Shown in pieces: positions 27,397 to 35,608 of a stretch of DNA of 64,000 nucleotides; position 1 is the stretch's first letter, and every line of letters starts with the position of its first letter. The DNA is from Microbacterium rhizomatis (GTDB lineage: Bacteria; Actinomycetota; Actinomycetes; Actinomycetales; Microbacteriaceae): NCBI RefSeq assembly GCF_008710745.1, contig NZ_VYSA01000002.1, positions 868,001-932,000 of the forward strand, written 5' to 3'. Both the position numbers and the translations under genes were made by a program. The notes beneath the pieces were generated by a model that ran no database searches, had not been told where the DNA came from, and saw nothing but the letters and a program-made list of their open reading frames with translations.

Positions 27397-28613
27397 TTGC
27401 GGCTCTCCATGGGAAGACCGAGCACCCGCTCGCTGATGATGTTGCGCTGGATCTCATTGGTGCCGCCGAAGATCATCGCGGCACGCGAGTACCAGTACCG
27501 GTGATGCCAGTTCGCCCACGCGAGGCGCGTGCGATCGTCGGCTCCGGGGATCGCACTCGGGTCGCCGACCACGGCAGCATCGTCTTCGAGCAGGCGGAGC
27601 CCCGTGTCGAAGATGTCGAACTGCATCTGCGTCCAGTAGATCTTGTTGATGCTCGCCGTCGCCGTGAGGTCGACGCCCTGCTCGGCGAGGTCCGCGAGGC
27701 GGTACACGTTCGCGCGGTAGACCTCCGTCTCGACGAGCACTCGGCCGAGGTCGTCGAGCGCTGCCGAGTCGTCTTCGAGCCCGCGCGCCGCGACGAGGCG
27801 CGCGAGATCGCCCACGTCCTTCGAGTACTTGGCGTGGTCGCCGAACACAGCGCCGCGCTCGAATCCGAGCGTCGACATGGCGACCCTCCACCCGCCGCCG
27901 ATCTCGCCGACGACGTTCTCCACCGGCACCCGCACATCGGTGAAGAAGATCTCGGCGAAGCCCTTCGTGCCGTCCACCATCGTGAGCGGCCGCACCTCGA
28001 CGCCGGGCGAGCGCAGGTCGATGCAGAGGAACGTGATCCCGTCGTGCTTTCGGATGCTGCCGGCGACCGGGTCGGTACGCACGAGCGCGAAGATCCAATC
28101 CGAGAACCCGCCCATCGACGTCCAGATCTTCTGCCCGTTGACGATGAACTCGTCGCCGTCGCGGTCGGCGCGGGTGCGGAGCGATGCGAGGTCCGAGCCC
28201 GACTCGGGCTCACTGAATCCCTGGCACCACACGGTGCGGCAACTGAGGATGTCGGGAATCCAGCGGGCGCACTGCTCGGGCGTGCCGTGCTGCATCAGGA
28301 CGGGTCCGAGCAGATACAGGCCGCCCATGTTCACCCGCTCGGGAGCACCCGCACGGTAGTACTCCTCGCCGAACACGATGGAGCGGCGAGGGCCCGCGTC
28401 ACGTCCGCCGTACTCCGACGGCCAGTCGATCGCCGCGTACCCGCCTTCGTACAGCACGCGCTCCCAATCGCGATGCAGTGCGAACCCGGCCGGATCCGTC
28501 CAGGTCGGGAGCGGCTCGGCCGGCACGTGCGCCTCGAGCCATTCACGCACTTCCAGGCGGAAGTCGTCGATCTCGGTGTCGGACTGGATCTCGGAGCCGG
28601 GGTACCCGCTCAT
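27393..28613 (-). CDS. Acyl-CoA dehydrogenase, long alpha-type subunit
   Basis: A 406-residue acyl-CoA dehydrogenase with WCQGFSEPESGSDLASLRTR, NGQKIWTSMGGFSDWIFALV, GTKGFAEIFFTDVRVPVENV, and the C-terminal FGGTNEIQRNIISERVLGLP. The EGT catalytic motif of short-chain enzymes is GGT here, typical of the heteromeric FadE group in which the base lies elsewhere. It overlaps the neighbouring genes by 4 nt on both sides and probably forms a complex with the 341-residue partner. Confidence 0.93.
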   Translation of the reverse strand: MSGYPGSEIQSDTEIDDFRLEVREWLEAHVPAEPLPTWTDPAGFALHRDWERVLYEGGYAAIDWPSEYGGRDAGPRRSIVFGEEYYRAGAPERVNMGGLYLLGPVLMQHGTPEQCARWIPDILSCRTVWCQGFSEPESGSDLASLRTRADRDGDEFIVNGQKIWTSMGGFSDWIFALVRTDPVAGSIRKHDGITFLCIDLRSPGVEVRPLTMVDGTKGFAEIFFTDVRVPVENVVGEIGGGWRVAMSTLGFERGAVFGDHAKYSKDVGDLARLVAARGLEDDSAALDDLGRVLVETEVYRANVYRLADLAEQGVDLTATASINKIYWTQMQFDIFDTGLRLLEDDAAVVGDPSAIPGADDRTRLAWANWHHRYWYSRAAMIFGGTNEIQRNIISERVLGLPMESRK

Positions 28614-29530
28614 GCTGCGAGCCCGAGCACTCGGGAGGCCGCCGAGAGCGTGTCGGCGTACGTGGCGGTGTCGGTGCGCAGCGAGATGTTCACGGCATCG
28701 GCGCCCAGCCTCGCGTAGCCGTTGACGATCGCGGGAAGCGCCTCCAGATCGCCGCTGAATCGGAGTCCGGCGATGACCTTCTGCTCTCCGACCTCACGCG
28801 AGCCCGCTTCGAGGTGCCGACGGTACGTGGCGTAGTGGTGCGCGAATTCGGGGAGGGTGAGGTTCCACGGGTACCAGCCCGTCGCGACCTGCGCCGCGCG
28901 CCGGATCGCCGCGGGCGAGTGCCCTCCGACGAGCATCCGCGGAAACGGCCGCGACGCAGCCGGATAGACAGCCTCGTCCGACCAGAGCTTCTGCATCTCG
29001 ATCATCATCTCCTCGCACCGCCTGCCTCGTGTCGTGAAGTCCGTTCCGCACGCCTCGAGCTCTTCCGATGACCAGCCGACGCCGACGCCGAGGTCGAATC
29101 GATCGTCCGTGAGCTCGCTCACCGTCATGAGCTCGCGCGCGATCACCTTGGGATTGCGCAACGGCAGCAGCATGACCGAGCTGCCGAAGCGAAGCGTCGT
29201 GGTCGCGTCGCAGACGTACACAGCCGTCTGGAACAGGTCGAGAAGCCCTTGATCTGCGGATGCCTCGACCTGCGCCGTGCCGTCGACCACCTTGTTGTGC
29301 ACCTCGGCGGTGGTGGGATCCGTCGCCGAGGGGGCGGCCGGATAGGGATAGGCCGATGCGTAGTGGTCGAAGAAGAGGATGTGCTCGGGTAGCCAGATCC
29401 CCGCGAATCCGCGGTCCTCCGCGGTCTTCGCATACGCCTGGATGAACTCAGGACCGCGCTCCGGGGTGCCGTCGAACAGGTCGACGAGCCCGATCTGCAC
29501 GGGCTCGCCCTTCAGTGTGAGAGCAACCAC
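28610..29530 (-). CDS. LLM-class F420/flavin-dependent oxidoreductase
   Basis: A luciferase-like enzyme of up to 306 residues, close to the TIGR03619 F420-dependent group: GFAGIWLPEHILFFDHYASA, LRFGSSVMLLPLRNPKVIAR, DDRFDLGVGVGWSSEELEAC, and PRMLVGGHSPAAIRRAAQVA. The paralogue at 45569-46453 aligns along its length. GTG 29530 is the longest start; GTG 29500 (VQIGLVDLFDG) matches the paralogue's first residues and has AAGGGCGAG upstream, so it may be the true start. It overlaps the acyl-CoA dehydrogenase gene by 4 nt. Confidence 0.87.
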   Translation of the reverse strand: MVALTLKGEPVQIGLVDLFDGTPERGPEFIQAYAKTAEDRGFAGIWLPEHILFFDHYASAYPYPAAPSATDPTTAEVHNKVVDGTAQVEASADQGLLDLFQTAVYVCDATTTLRFGSSVMLLPLRNPKVIARELMTVSELTDDRFDLGVGVGWSSEELEACGTDFTTRGRRCEEMMIEMQKLWSDEAVYPAASRPFPRMLVGGHSPAAIRRAAQVATGWYPWNLTLPEFAHHYATYRRHLEAGSREVGEQKVIAGLRFSGDLEALPAIVNGYARLGADAVNISLRTDTATYADTLSAASRVLGLAA

Positions 29531-29531
29531 G

Positions 29532-30347
29532 TCACTTCACCATCGCCGTGATCTGGTCGGGGGTCGGGATGTGGTCGAAGAACGCCACGACTTCGTCGAC
29601 GCCGAGCTGCTGCGCAGCGTCCAGAGCTGCGGGATGTGCATCGGCCGGCACGACCCACGTCCGTCGGACGGCGTGCGCCGCGTCGCCGAGCACGTCGGTC
29701 AGCACGTCCGCAGACCGCTTCACGTCGTCGGCTCGGGGCGACCAGACCATCCACCCCGCCGGGGTTGCGCAGGCGCCTCTGTACCTGGCGAGCGAGTCGG
29801 CCGACGTGGCACGGAGGTGAGTCACGGGGATCCGGTCTCCGATCGGCTTGGGAAGCGCGATCGCTCCCTCGAATGAAACGAAAGGGCCGGAATAGCCCGC
29901 CCGGCTCTGAGTCCAGAGCGCATGCATCGCGGCCGTCTGATCGATGGCCTGCCCGAGGTGGTCCTCCGGGTCCTGCCGCAGGGGGTCGGCCAGGGGCGCG
30001 GGGGGCGGTGCGAGATCGATGCCGTGCTCGAGCCGCCCGCCGCTGAACCAGTCGAGCGTCGCGATCTGCTTCGCCCGCACCGGCGCACTGTAGAGCGACG
30101 GGATGTCGCCGGAGAGGCCCACTCGCAGAGTGGTGGTCGAGGTGACCACCACGTGCAGCGCGAGCGTCGCATCGTGCGATCTTCCGTCGAGCACCTCCCG
30201 GTCTCCGGGAGCCCACCACGAGGCGAGCGCGCTGTCCTGCGCTGCGCGCGCCGCCTGGTGGAGAGCGTCCCGGAGCGACAGGTCACCCGTCGGCCGGAGA
30301 GCGCATGCGAGACCGACCTCCGGCGACATCCCTGTCGCCACCGTCAC
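29532..30347 (-). CDS. Diverged LLM-class oxidoreductase-like protein
   Basis: A 271-residue protein with a shortened luciferase-like barrel: TTTLRVGLSGDIPSLYSAPV, AKQIATLDWFSGGRLEHGID, and a C-terminal GVDEVVAFFDHIPTPDQITA. It is less complete than the other members, and the substrate loop is short. GTG 30347 overlaps the ABC binding-protein stop by 4 nt. It may be a second subunit or a specialised oxidoreductase; confidence in a redox role is moderate. Confidence 0.75.
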   Translation of the reverse strand: MTVATGMSPEVGLACALRPTGDLSLRDALHQAARAAQDSALASWWAPGDREVLDGRSHDATLALHVVVTSTTTLRVGLSGDIPSLYSAPVRAKQIATLDWFSGGRLEHGIDLAPPPAPLADPLRQDPEDHLGQAIDQTAAMHALWTQSRAGYSGPFVSFEGAIALPKPIGDRIPVTHLRATSADSLARYRGACATPAGWMVWSPRADDVKRSADVLTDVLGDAAHAVRRTWVVPADAHPAALDAAQQLGVDEVVAFFDHIPTPDQITAMVK

Positions 30348-31534
30348 TTATCCCACTGCTTGAGCGTTCCGTCCTTCTGCCAGACCAGGTACTCGCCCGG
30401 TCCGTCGAGGCTGGCCTGCCCGCCTTCGTAGGTGAGCGTGCCGTACACCGAGTCCTGCGTGGTGACCTTCGAGAGGGCGTCTGCGACCTTCTGGGGGTCG
30501 GGGTCTCCCGCGCCCTTCAGGCCCTGGGCGAGCAGCCACATCGCCGTGTAGCCCTGTGCGCCGTACATATCGGGTGTGGCGTTGTACTCGGCCTCGTAGG
30601 CCTTGACGAAGTTGACCGCGGTCTCGTTGTCGTTGAAGCCGGCGTGGAAGGGCGACATGAAGATCGTGCCGGCAAGTCCGCCGCCTGACGTCGTGAACAG
30701 TGCCTCGCTGTCCACGCCGTACGTCGTGAGGAACGGCTTGTCGTACCCGCGCTCGCGCATCGACTTCGCCAGCAGAGCCGACGGGGTGCCGAGCGTGGAA
30801 CCGACGACGGCGTCGGGGTTGAGCGACTCGATCTCGGTCGCCGCCTGGGTGTAGTTGGTGTCTGCGGCCGAGGTCTCGATCACCTTGAGGACGTCGACGC
30901 CGTTGCGCTCGAGTGCGGCCTGCCACACCTTGGAGTCGCCCACCATTCCGTCGTTGTCGGCTGTCACGACGATCACGGCCGTCTTGATCTTCTCGCCAGG
31001 TACGACGGCGTCGACGAACTGGTCGTACATTCCGCCCTTCTGCGAGGGCAGGATCACCGAACGATAGATGTAGGGCGGATCGGCGAGTCCTGCGAGGATC
31101 GCGGAGGTCACGACAGCGGGGGTCGACTTGGCCGTGATGACCGGGGCGAGCGCGCCCGCCTCGGACGACAGACCGCAGCAGAGGATGCCGGATGCTCCGT
31201 CAGCGGCGTACTGGTTGAACAGGGCAATCGCCTGCGCAGGGTCGCCCTTGATGTCGTCGATCTTCAGATCGATCTTCGAGCCCTCGCCGAGATATCCGCT
31301 CTCGTTGATCTCCTTGACGGCGAGCTTCGCGCCGTCCGAGATGGGCACGCCCGCGAACGCGGCCGGTCCGGAGAGGATGGCGGGGAATCCGACGACGTAG
31401 GTGACGGCGGCTGCGCTGCCACCCGGCGCCGGCGTGTCGGACGCGCATCCGGCGAGTCCGACGAGCGCTGTGACGGCGACGGCGGCCATGACAGCGCGCC
31501 TCCGCAATGTGCGAGTGATTGCGTTCTGAGACAT
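30344..31534 (-). CDS. Branched-chain-type ABC transporter substrate-binding lipoprotein
   Basis: A 396-residue extracytoplasmic binding protein. The signal peptide ends in the lipobox LAGC with Cys30 as lipid anchor. The mature protein has the LivK-like type I fold: YVVGFPAILSGPAAFAGVPI, KLAVKEINESGYLGEG, ILCCGLSSEAGALAPVITAK, and GYTAMWLLAQGLKGAGDPDP. No permease or ATPase is adjacent; the only such genes in the window are livHMGF at 47.9-51.3 kb, under matching operators. ATG 31534 follows GAAGGGACAAAG. It heads the operon down to 23285. Confidence 0.93.
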   Translation of the reverse strand: MSQNAITRTLRRRAVMAAVAVTALVGLAGCASDTPAPGGSAAAVTYVVGFPAILSGPAAFAGVPISDGAKLAVKEINESGYLGEGSKIDLKIDDIKGDPAQAIALFNQYAADGASGILCCGLSSEAGALAPVITAKSTPAVVTSAILAGLADPPYIYRSVILPSQKGGMYDQFVDAVVPGEKIKTAVIVVTADNDGMVGDSKVWQAALERNGVDVLKVIETSAADTNYTQAATEIESLNPDAVVGSTLGTPSALLAKSMRERGYDKPFLTTYGVDSEALFTTSGGGLAGTIFMSPFHAGFNDNETAVNFVKAYEAEYNATPDMYGAQGYTAMWLLAQGLKGAGDPDPQKVADALSKVTTQDSVYGTLTYEGGQASLDGPGEYLVWQKDGTLKQWDK

Positions 31535-31576
31535 CTTTGTCCCTTCTTCGGGTTGGGTGACACCAGTGGTTTGTGA

Positions 31577-31590
31577 AGCAAGCACTTGAT
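31577..31590. promoter_or_regulatory. KstR2-like operator 3
   Basis: AGCAAGCACTTGAT matches the consensus exactly, 43 nt upstream of the binding-protein ATG on the minus strand, in the 109-bp gap after the MaoC gene. It would control the eight-gene binding protein-to-aldolase operon. Confidence 0.75.
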
Positions 31591-31643
31591 TTTGACACAC
31601 GGTGCGTCGCGACGCAATGGCCGTTACCTCCTCGATACGAGGC

Positions 31644-32531
31644 TCAGCCGGGTGCGGACTCCGTGACGGAGCGAGGCGCCGTCACGGGCGCGAGCTCGAC
31701 GTGACCGCGGTCGATCACCACATCGCCACCATCGGTCAGCACGCGGAAGGATGCGCCGCCCTCGACGCGCCAGACGTGCAGGCGCAGCGCATCACCGGGG
31801 AACACCGGCCGAGCGAATCGGCCCGACATCCCGCGGAACGCGGCGACGTCGCCGGCGCACAGCTCGCCCACGAGCAGTCGCGCGGCGAATCCGTACGTGC
31901 ACATGCCGTGCAGGATCGGGCGAGGAAAGCCCCCGCGCGCGGCGAACGCAGGGTCGGAGTGCAGGGGATTCCGATCACCCGTGAGGCGATACAGGAGCGC
32001 CTGGTCGGGCCTGGTGACGAAACCCACCTCGGCGTCGGGCGCGCGGTCCGGAGGCGACCATGCGGCGCTCGGGCCGCGTTCTCCGCCGAACCCGCCCGCG
32101 CCGCCCAGGAATGCGCCGGTGCGGCTCCGCGCGATGAGACGATTCGTCTCGATGTCGCGGAGCTCGGTCTCGGTCCAGACGATCGCGTGCGGATCCTTGT
32201 CCCACATCTCGGTGATCGTTGTCGTCACCTCGGCGCGTCCCTCCGGTGCGATCGGGCCTTCGACATCGAGGGTCTGCTCGGCGTGGACCGCTCGCGTCGG
32301 ATCGTAGGTACCGACATCCGGCATTCCGTTCGCGAACCCCAGCACGACAGCGAAACTCGGTATCACCTGCTGGGGGATGCCTTCGGTGTTCTCCGTCGTG
32401 AACGCCAGCTCGGCGGATGGGTCCACCTGGCCCGCGCCGACCGCGAGCGCATACAGGAGCGACTCCTTCGTCGTCCAGGTCACCACCTCCGGCTGCGATC
32501 GGAAGCCGAGGCGCGAGACGTCGAGGGCCAT
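31644..32531 (-). CDS. Double-hotdog MaoC enoyl-CoA hydratase 2-type protein
   Basis: A 295-residue tandem hotdog protein resembling the hydratase half of peroxisomal multifunctional enzyme 2. The N-terminal hotdog has YALAVGAGQVDPSAELAFTT. The C-terminal one has the hydratase 2 motif YRLTGDRNPLHSDPAFAARG, then FPRPILHGMCTYGFAARLL, with the catalytic Asp/His pair (D..NPLH). It yields (3R)-hydroxyacyl-CoA. It starts 2 nt after the dehydrogenase gene stop, and its product would suit the MFE-type SDR at 47006-47893. Confidence 0.92.
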   Translation of the reverse strand: MALDVSRLGFRSQPEVVTWTTKESLLYALAVGAGQVDPSAELAFTTENTEGIPQQVIPSFAVVLGFANGMPDVGTYDPTRAVHAEQTLDVEGPIAPEGRAEVTTTITEMWDKDPHAIVWTETELRDIETNRLIARSRTGAFLGGAGGFGGERGPSAAWSPPDRAPDAEVGFVTRPDQALLYRLTGDRNPLHSDPAFAARGGFPRPILHGMCTYGFAARLLVGELCAGDVAAFRGMSGRFARPVFPGDALRLHVWRVEGGASFRVLTDGGDVVIDRGHVELAPVTAPRSVTESAPG

Positions 32532-32533
32532 GG

Positions 32534-33622
32534 TCAGAACCCGCTCGCCGCAGCGACGAGCGTGCGGTGATGCGTCGGCGTCCCGTAGAGGGCCCGCTCT
32601 GCGACGACGCGGCGGAAGTGGTGCGAGACCTCGTGTTCCCACGTGAATCCGATGCCGCCGTGCACCTGGACCGCTTCGCGCAGCACCTGCATCGCAGCGT
32701 CGCCCGACCGCACCTTCGCCGCCGAGGCGGCGAAGTCCCACTCGGGATCGGCCGGGTCGGTCGATACCGCGGCGATCACCGCGCTGTACGCGGTCTGCAG
32801 CTCGCCGTACATGTCCACGAGCTTGTGCTTGATGCTCTGGAACGACGCGATCGGGCGACCGAACTGCTCCCGCACGACGGCGTATTCCAGAGCCAGCGAG
32901 TACGCCCGGATGGCCGACGCGAGCAGGTCGACGCCGGTCAGCAGCGCTCCGGTGAGCCATGCGTCGCGGACGGCTGCGACCGTTTCGGCGCCGGACGAGA
33001 CGATCACGGCCTCCGCGTGCTCGAATTCGATCGTCGCGAGTCCTCGGCCGGGGTCCACCGCGTCCATCGGAGTGCGGGTCACGCCGGCCGTGGCGCAATC
33101 CACACGCGCGATGTGAGCGACGCCCTCGTCATCCACGGCGGGCACCAGGATCACGTCCGCGTGCATGCCGCTGTCGACGAAGGTCTTACGGCCGTCGATC
33201 CTCGCAATATCGCCCGCATGGGTGAGGCGGGCCGTCGCGTCGAGGGACGCTCCCCGTTCGTCCTCGTGAAGGGCCACCACGACGATGACGGCATCCTCGG
33301 CGATCTCGCGCAGCAGACCGCAGCGATCGCTCGGGTCCACACGCCTCAGAAGCGTCACGGCGACGCCGGCGGTCGCCACGAGCGGCCCCGACCATCCGCA
33401 TCGCGCGGCCTCCGCGATCGCGGCGGCGAGCTCGACGAGCGTCCCGCCCTGACCGCCCAGGTCATCGTCGACGAGGAGACCGGCGGCACCGACCTCTTCA
33501 GCGAGCGCTCGCCACAGGGTCGGAGCCCCCGCAGCGGGTTCGCGGTCGGCGTCCCATGCGCAGCGTTGATCCATGAAGCGCCCGAAGACCGGACTCAGGT
33601 CGGGACTGATCGGCGGGAACAT
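32534..33622 (-). CDS. Acyl-CoA dehydrogenase, beta-type
   Basis: A 362-residue dehydrogenase-like protein with a C-terminal domain containing YAVVREQFGRPIASFQSIKH and AVQVHGGIGFTWEHEVSHHF, but no EGT motif. Domain layout and length match the 341-residue beta-type protein at 26371-27396. No alpha-type gene is adjacent in this operon; the alpha-type gene at 37106-38296 is the likely partner (inference). It is first in a two-gene operon with the MaoC gene behind KstR2-like site 4. Confidence 0.88.
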   Translation of the reverse strand: MFPPISPDLSPVFGRFMDQRCAWDADREPAAGAPTLWRALAEEVGAAGLLVDDDLGGQGGTLVELAAAIAEAARCGWSGPLVATAGVAVTLLRRVDPSDRCGLLREIAEDAVIVVVALHEDERGASLDATARLTHAGDIARIDGRKTFVDSGMHADVILVPAVDDEGVAHIARVDCATAGVTRTPMDAVDPGRGLATIEFEHAEAVIVSSGAETVAAVRDAWLTGALLTGVDLLASAIRAYSLALEYAVVREQFGRPIASFQSIKHKLVDMYGELQTAYSAVIAAVSTDPADPEWDFAASAAKVRSGDAAMQVLREAVQVHGGIGFTWEHEVSHHFRRVVAERALYGTPTHHRTLVAAASGF

Positions 33623-33657
33623 GATTCGGACTCCTCGGTGATGACGGTGGGCCTATA

Positions 33658-33671
33658 AACAAGCGCTTGCT
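33658..33671. promoter_or_regulatory. KstR2-like operator 4
   Basis: AACAAGCGCTTGCT matches exactly, 35 nt upstream of the acyl-CoA dehydrogenase start (33622, minus strand) and between it and the TetR gene stop. It gives the dehydrogenase-MaoC pair its own regulated promoter. Confidence 0.75.
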
Positions 33672-33728
33672 TTATTTATTTGATGGCGATCTGCGACGGG
33701 GAGGACCGCGCCGCGGCCCCGCACGAGA

Positions 33729-34337
33729 TCAGCTCGGCGCGCGAACGCCGTCGAGAAGGATCGCCTTCTGGATGAAGATGATGTGGTCGATGCTGACGCG
33801 ACCACGAGGGTCGAACCAGCGGATGACGGCCTGAATGGCCCCCATCACGGTGCGATAGATCATGCGCGGGTCGATGTCGGCACGCAGGGCGCCACTGTCG
33901 ATGCCCTCCTGGATGGTGCGCAGCCAGATCTTCTCGATCTGCGCCTGGCGCTCCAGGATCCCCTGCATCGGGCCGACGTACTGCCAGTCGTTCTGCAGGA
34001 TCGTGAGGTGCTCACGGTGCGTGACCGTGCCGCGGAGCGCCTCGGCGACGAGTTGCTCCAGTCGCTCGACGGGACGTTCGGTCGCTTCGACGGCGCGCTC
34101 GTAGGCCCGGATCTGCATGTCGAGGTACTCGACGAGCACCTGCTCGACGATCGACTCCTTCGAGTCGAAGTAGTAGTACAGGCTGCCGGAGAGCATGTCG
34201 GCCTCGTCGGCGACGTCGCGCACCGTGGCCGCGGAGAATCCGTTCTCGGCGAAGACCTTCGCGGCCGCGCGGATGATGACTTCTTTGCGCGCGACACCCG
34301 CCGGCGAGCCTGCAGAACGGCGTCGGGTCGTTGTCAC
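33729..34337 (-). CDS. TetR-family regulator, KstR2-like
   Basis: A 202-residue TetR protein. The DNA-binding domain (about 15-65) reads EVIIRAAAKVFAENGFSAAT, then VRDVADEADMLSGSLYYYF and DSKESIVEQVLVEYL. The LSGSLYYYFDSKE recognition helix closely resembles mycobacterial KstR2 (from memory: LSGSLYHHFASKE). The C-terminal ligand domain also aligns in outline (RPVERLEQL; RTIQEGIDSGALRADIDPRM; VIRWFDPRG). KstR2 binds AnCAAGnnCTTGnT and is released by a CoA-thioester ligand. Nine such sites surround this island. The start is GTG 34337 with GAGGAAG upstream. It follows the thiolase gene in the operon behind site 5, so it is probably autoregulated. Confidence 0.9.
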   Translation of the reverse strand: MTTTRRRSAGSPAGVARKEVIIRAAAKVFAENGFSAATVRDVADEADMLSGSLYYYFDSKESIVEQVLVEYLDMQIRAYERAVEATERPVERLEQLVAEALRGTVTHREHLTILQNDWQYVGPMQGILERQAQIEKIWLRTIQEGIDSGALRADIDPRMIYRTVMGAIQAVIRWFDPRGRVSIDHIIFIQKAILLDGVRAPS

Positions 34338-34423
34338 GATGCGCTTCCTCTCTGGTACGGGACCGCGTCTTTCCGGAAGCCTACCCAAGGGCTCCGAGAC
34401 TGCTCGCGGTGACGTGCCGGGGA

Positions 34424-35608
34424 TCACGCGCTTCCCGAGACGATCGTCACCGCGCTCACCAGGTCGCCCGGGCTGCCGCCCTGGTTCTGGATCAGACCGT
34501 ACCGGAGGTCGGCGAGCTGCCGCTCCCCCGCCTCGCCGCGGAACTGCAGCCACATCTCGTACATCATCCGCAGGCCGCTCGCCCCGATCGGGTGCCCGAA
34601 GCTCTTGAGCCCTCCGTCGACATTGACCGGCAGCGCGCCGCTCCGGTCGTACCGACCGTCCAGCACATCGCTCCACGCCTTGCCCCGCTCGGAGAAGCCG
34701 AGCTCCTCCATCAGCACGAGTTCCGTGGGGGTGAAGCAGTCGTGCACCTCGGCGAGCGAGATCTGCGAGGCCGGATCGGTGATTCCGGCCTGCGCATACG
34801 CGATCTTCGCCGAAACCGCGGCCTCGGAGAGATCCGAATAGTCGTAGTCGCTGTCGAATCTCCCCGTCCCTGAGCCCGCGTCGAGTGCGAGCGCATGGAT
34901 GAAGAGCGGTCGATCCGTGTACTTGTAGGCGTCTTCGGCGCGCACGATCACGGCGGCCGCAGCACCGTCGGCGACGCCCGAGCAGTCGAAGACGCTGAGG
35001 TTGCCGGCGAGCGAGGGCGCGGCGGCGATCGTCTCCTTCGAGACGGCCTTGCGGAACTGTGCGCGCGGGTTCAGTGCACCGTTGCCATGGTTCTTCCATG
35101 CGATGTGCGTCATGGCCTCTTTGATCTGCGCCTCGGACACTCCGTACCGACGCGCATACGCGGGCACGATCATCGAGTACATCGCCGGCGCGCTCAGCAC
35201 GGCGGGAGTGCCGTCGTTCGGCACGCTCGGCATCTCGAGCCCGGAGTAGCCGGCATCCTTCAGCTTCTCTCCACCCACTGCCATGACGATGTCGTACGCC
35301 CCCGACGACACCGCGAAGCACGCATTGCGAAACGTCTCGGAGCCCGTCGCGCACATGTTCTCGACGCGGGTCACCGGTTTGTGCGAGATGTTGAGCGGAC
35401 GCGTCAGCGTGAGCCCCGAGACGCCTGAGATCATCGAGCCCAGCCAGAAGGCGTCGACGTTCTGCACGTCGAGCCCACCGGCGGCGGCGAGTGCACCCTG
35501 CGTCGCCTCGACCAGCAGATCGTCGACGTCACGATCCCAGTGCTCACCGAAATCGGTGCATGCCATCCCGACGATCGCGACCGGGTTCCTCAGAGCGTGA
35601 GCTCCCAT
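34424..35608 (-). CDS. Thiolase (lipid-transfer/acetyl-CoA acetyltransferase type)
   Basis: A 394-residue thiolase with the nucleophilic Cys in VTRVENMCATGSETFRNACF, the GGEKLKDAGYSG loop, SLAEVHDCFTPTELVLMEEL (catalytic His region), and the C-terminal VNVDGGLKSFGHPIGASGLR. ATG 35608 overlaps the HMG-CoA-synthase-like/DUF35 gene stop by 4 nt. In archaea, thiolase, HMG-CoA synthase and DUF35 form one complex; the same three modules are joined here in two overlapping genes, so a physical complex is likely. Confidence 0.92.
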   Translation of the reverse strand: MGAHALRNPVAIVGMACTDFGEHWDRDVDDLLVEATQGALAAAGGLDVQNVDAFWLGSMISGVSGLTLTRPLNISHKPVTRVENMCATGSETFRNACFAVSSGAYDIVMAVGGEKLKDAGYSGLEMPSVPNDGTPAVLSAPAMYSMIVPAYARRYGVSEAQIKEAMTHIAWKNHGNGALNPRAQFRKAVSKETIAAAPSLAGNLSVFDCSGVADGAAAAVIVRAEDAYKYTDRPLFIHALALDAGSGTGRFDSDYDYSDLSEAAVSAKIAYAQAGITDPASQISLAEVHDCFTPTELVLMEELGFSERGKAWSDVLDGRYDRSGALPVNVDGGLKSFGHPIGASGLRMMYEMWLQFRGEAGERQLADLRYGLIQNQGGSPGDLVSAVTIVSGSA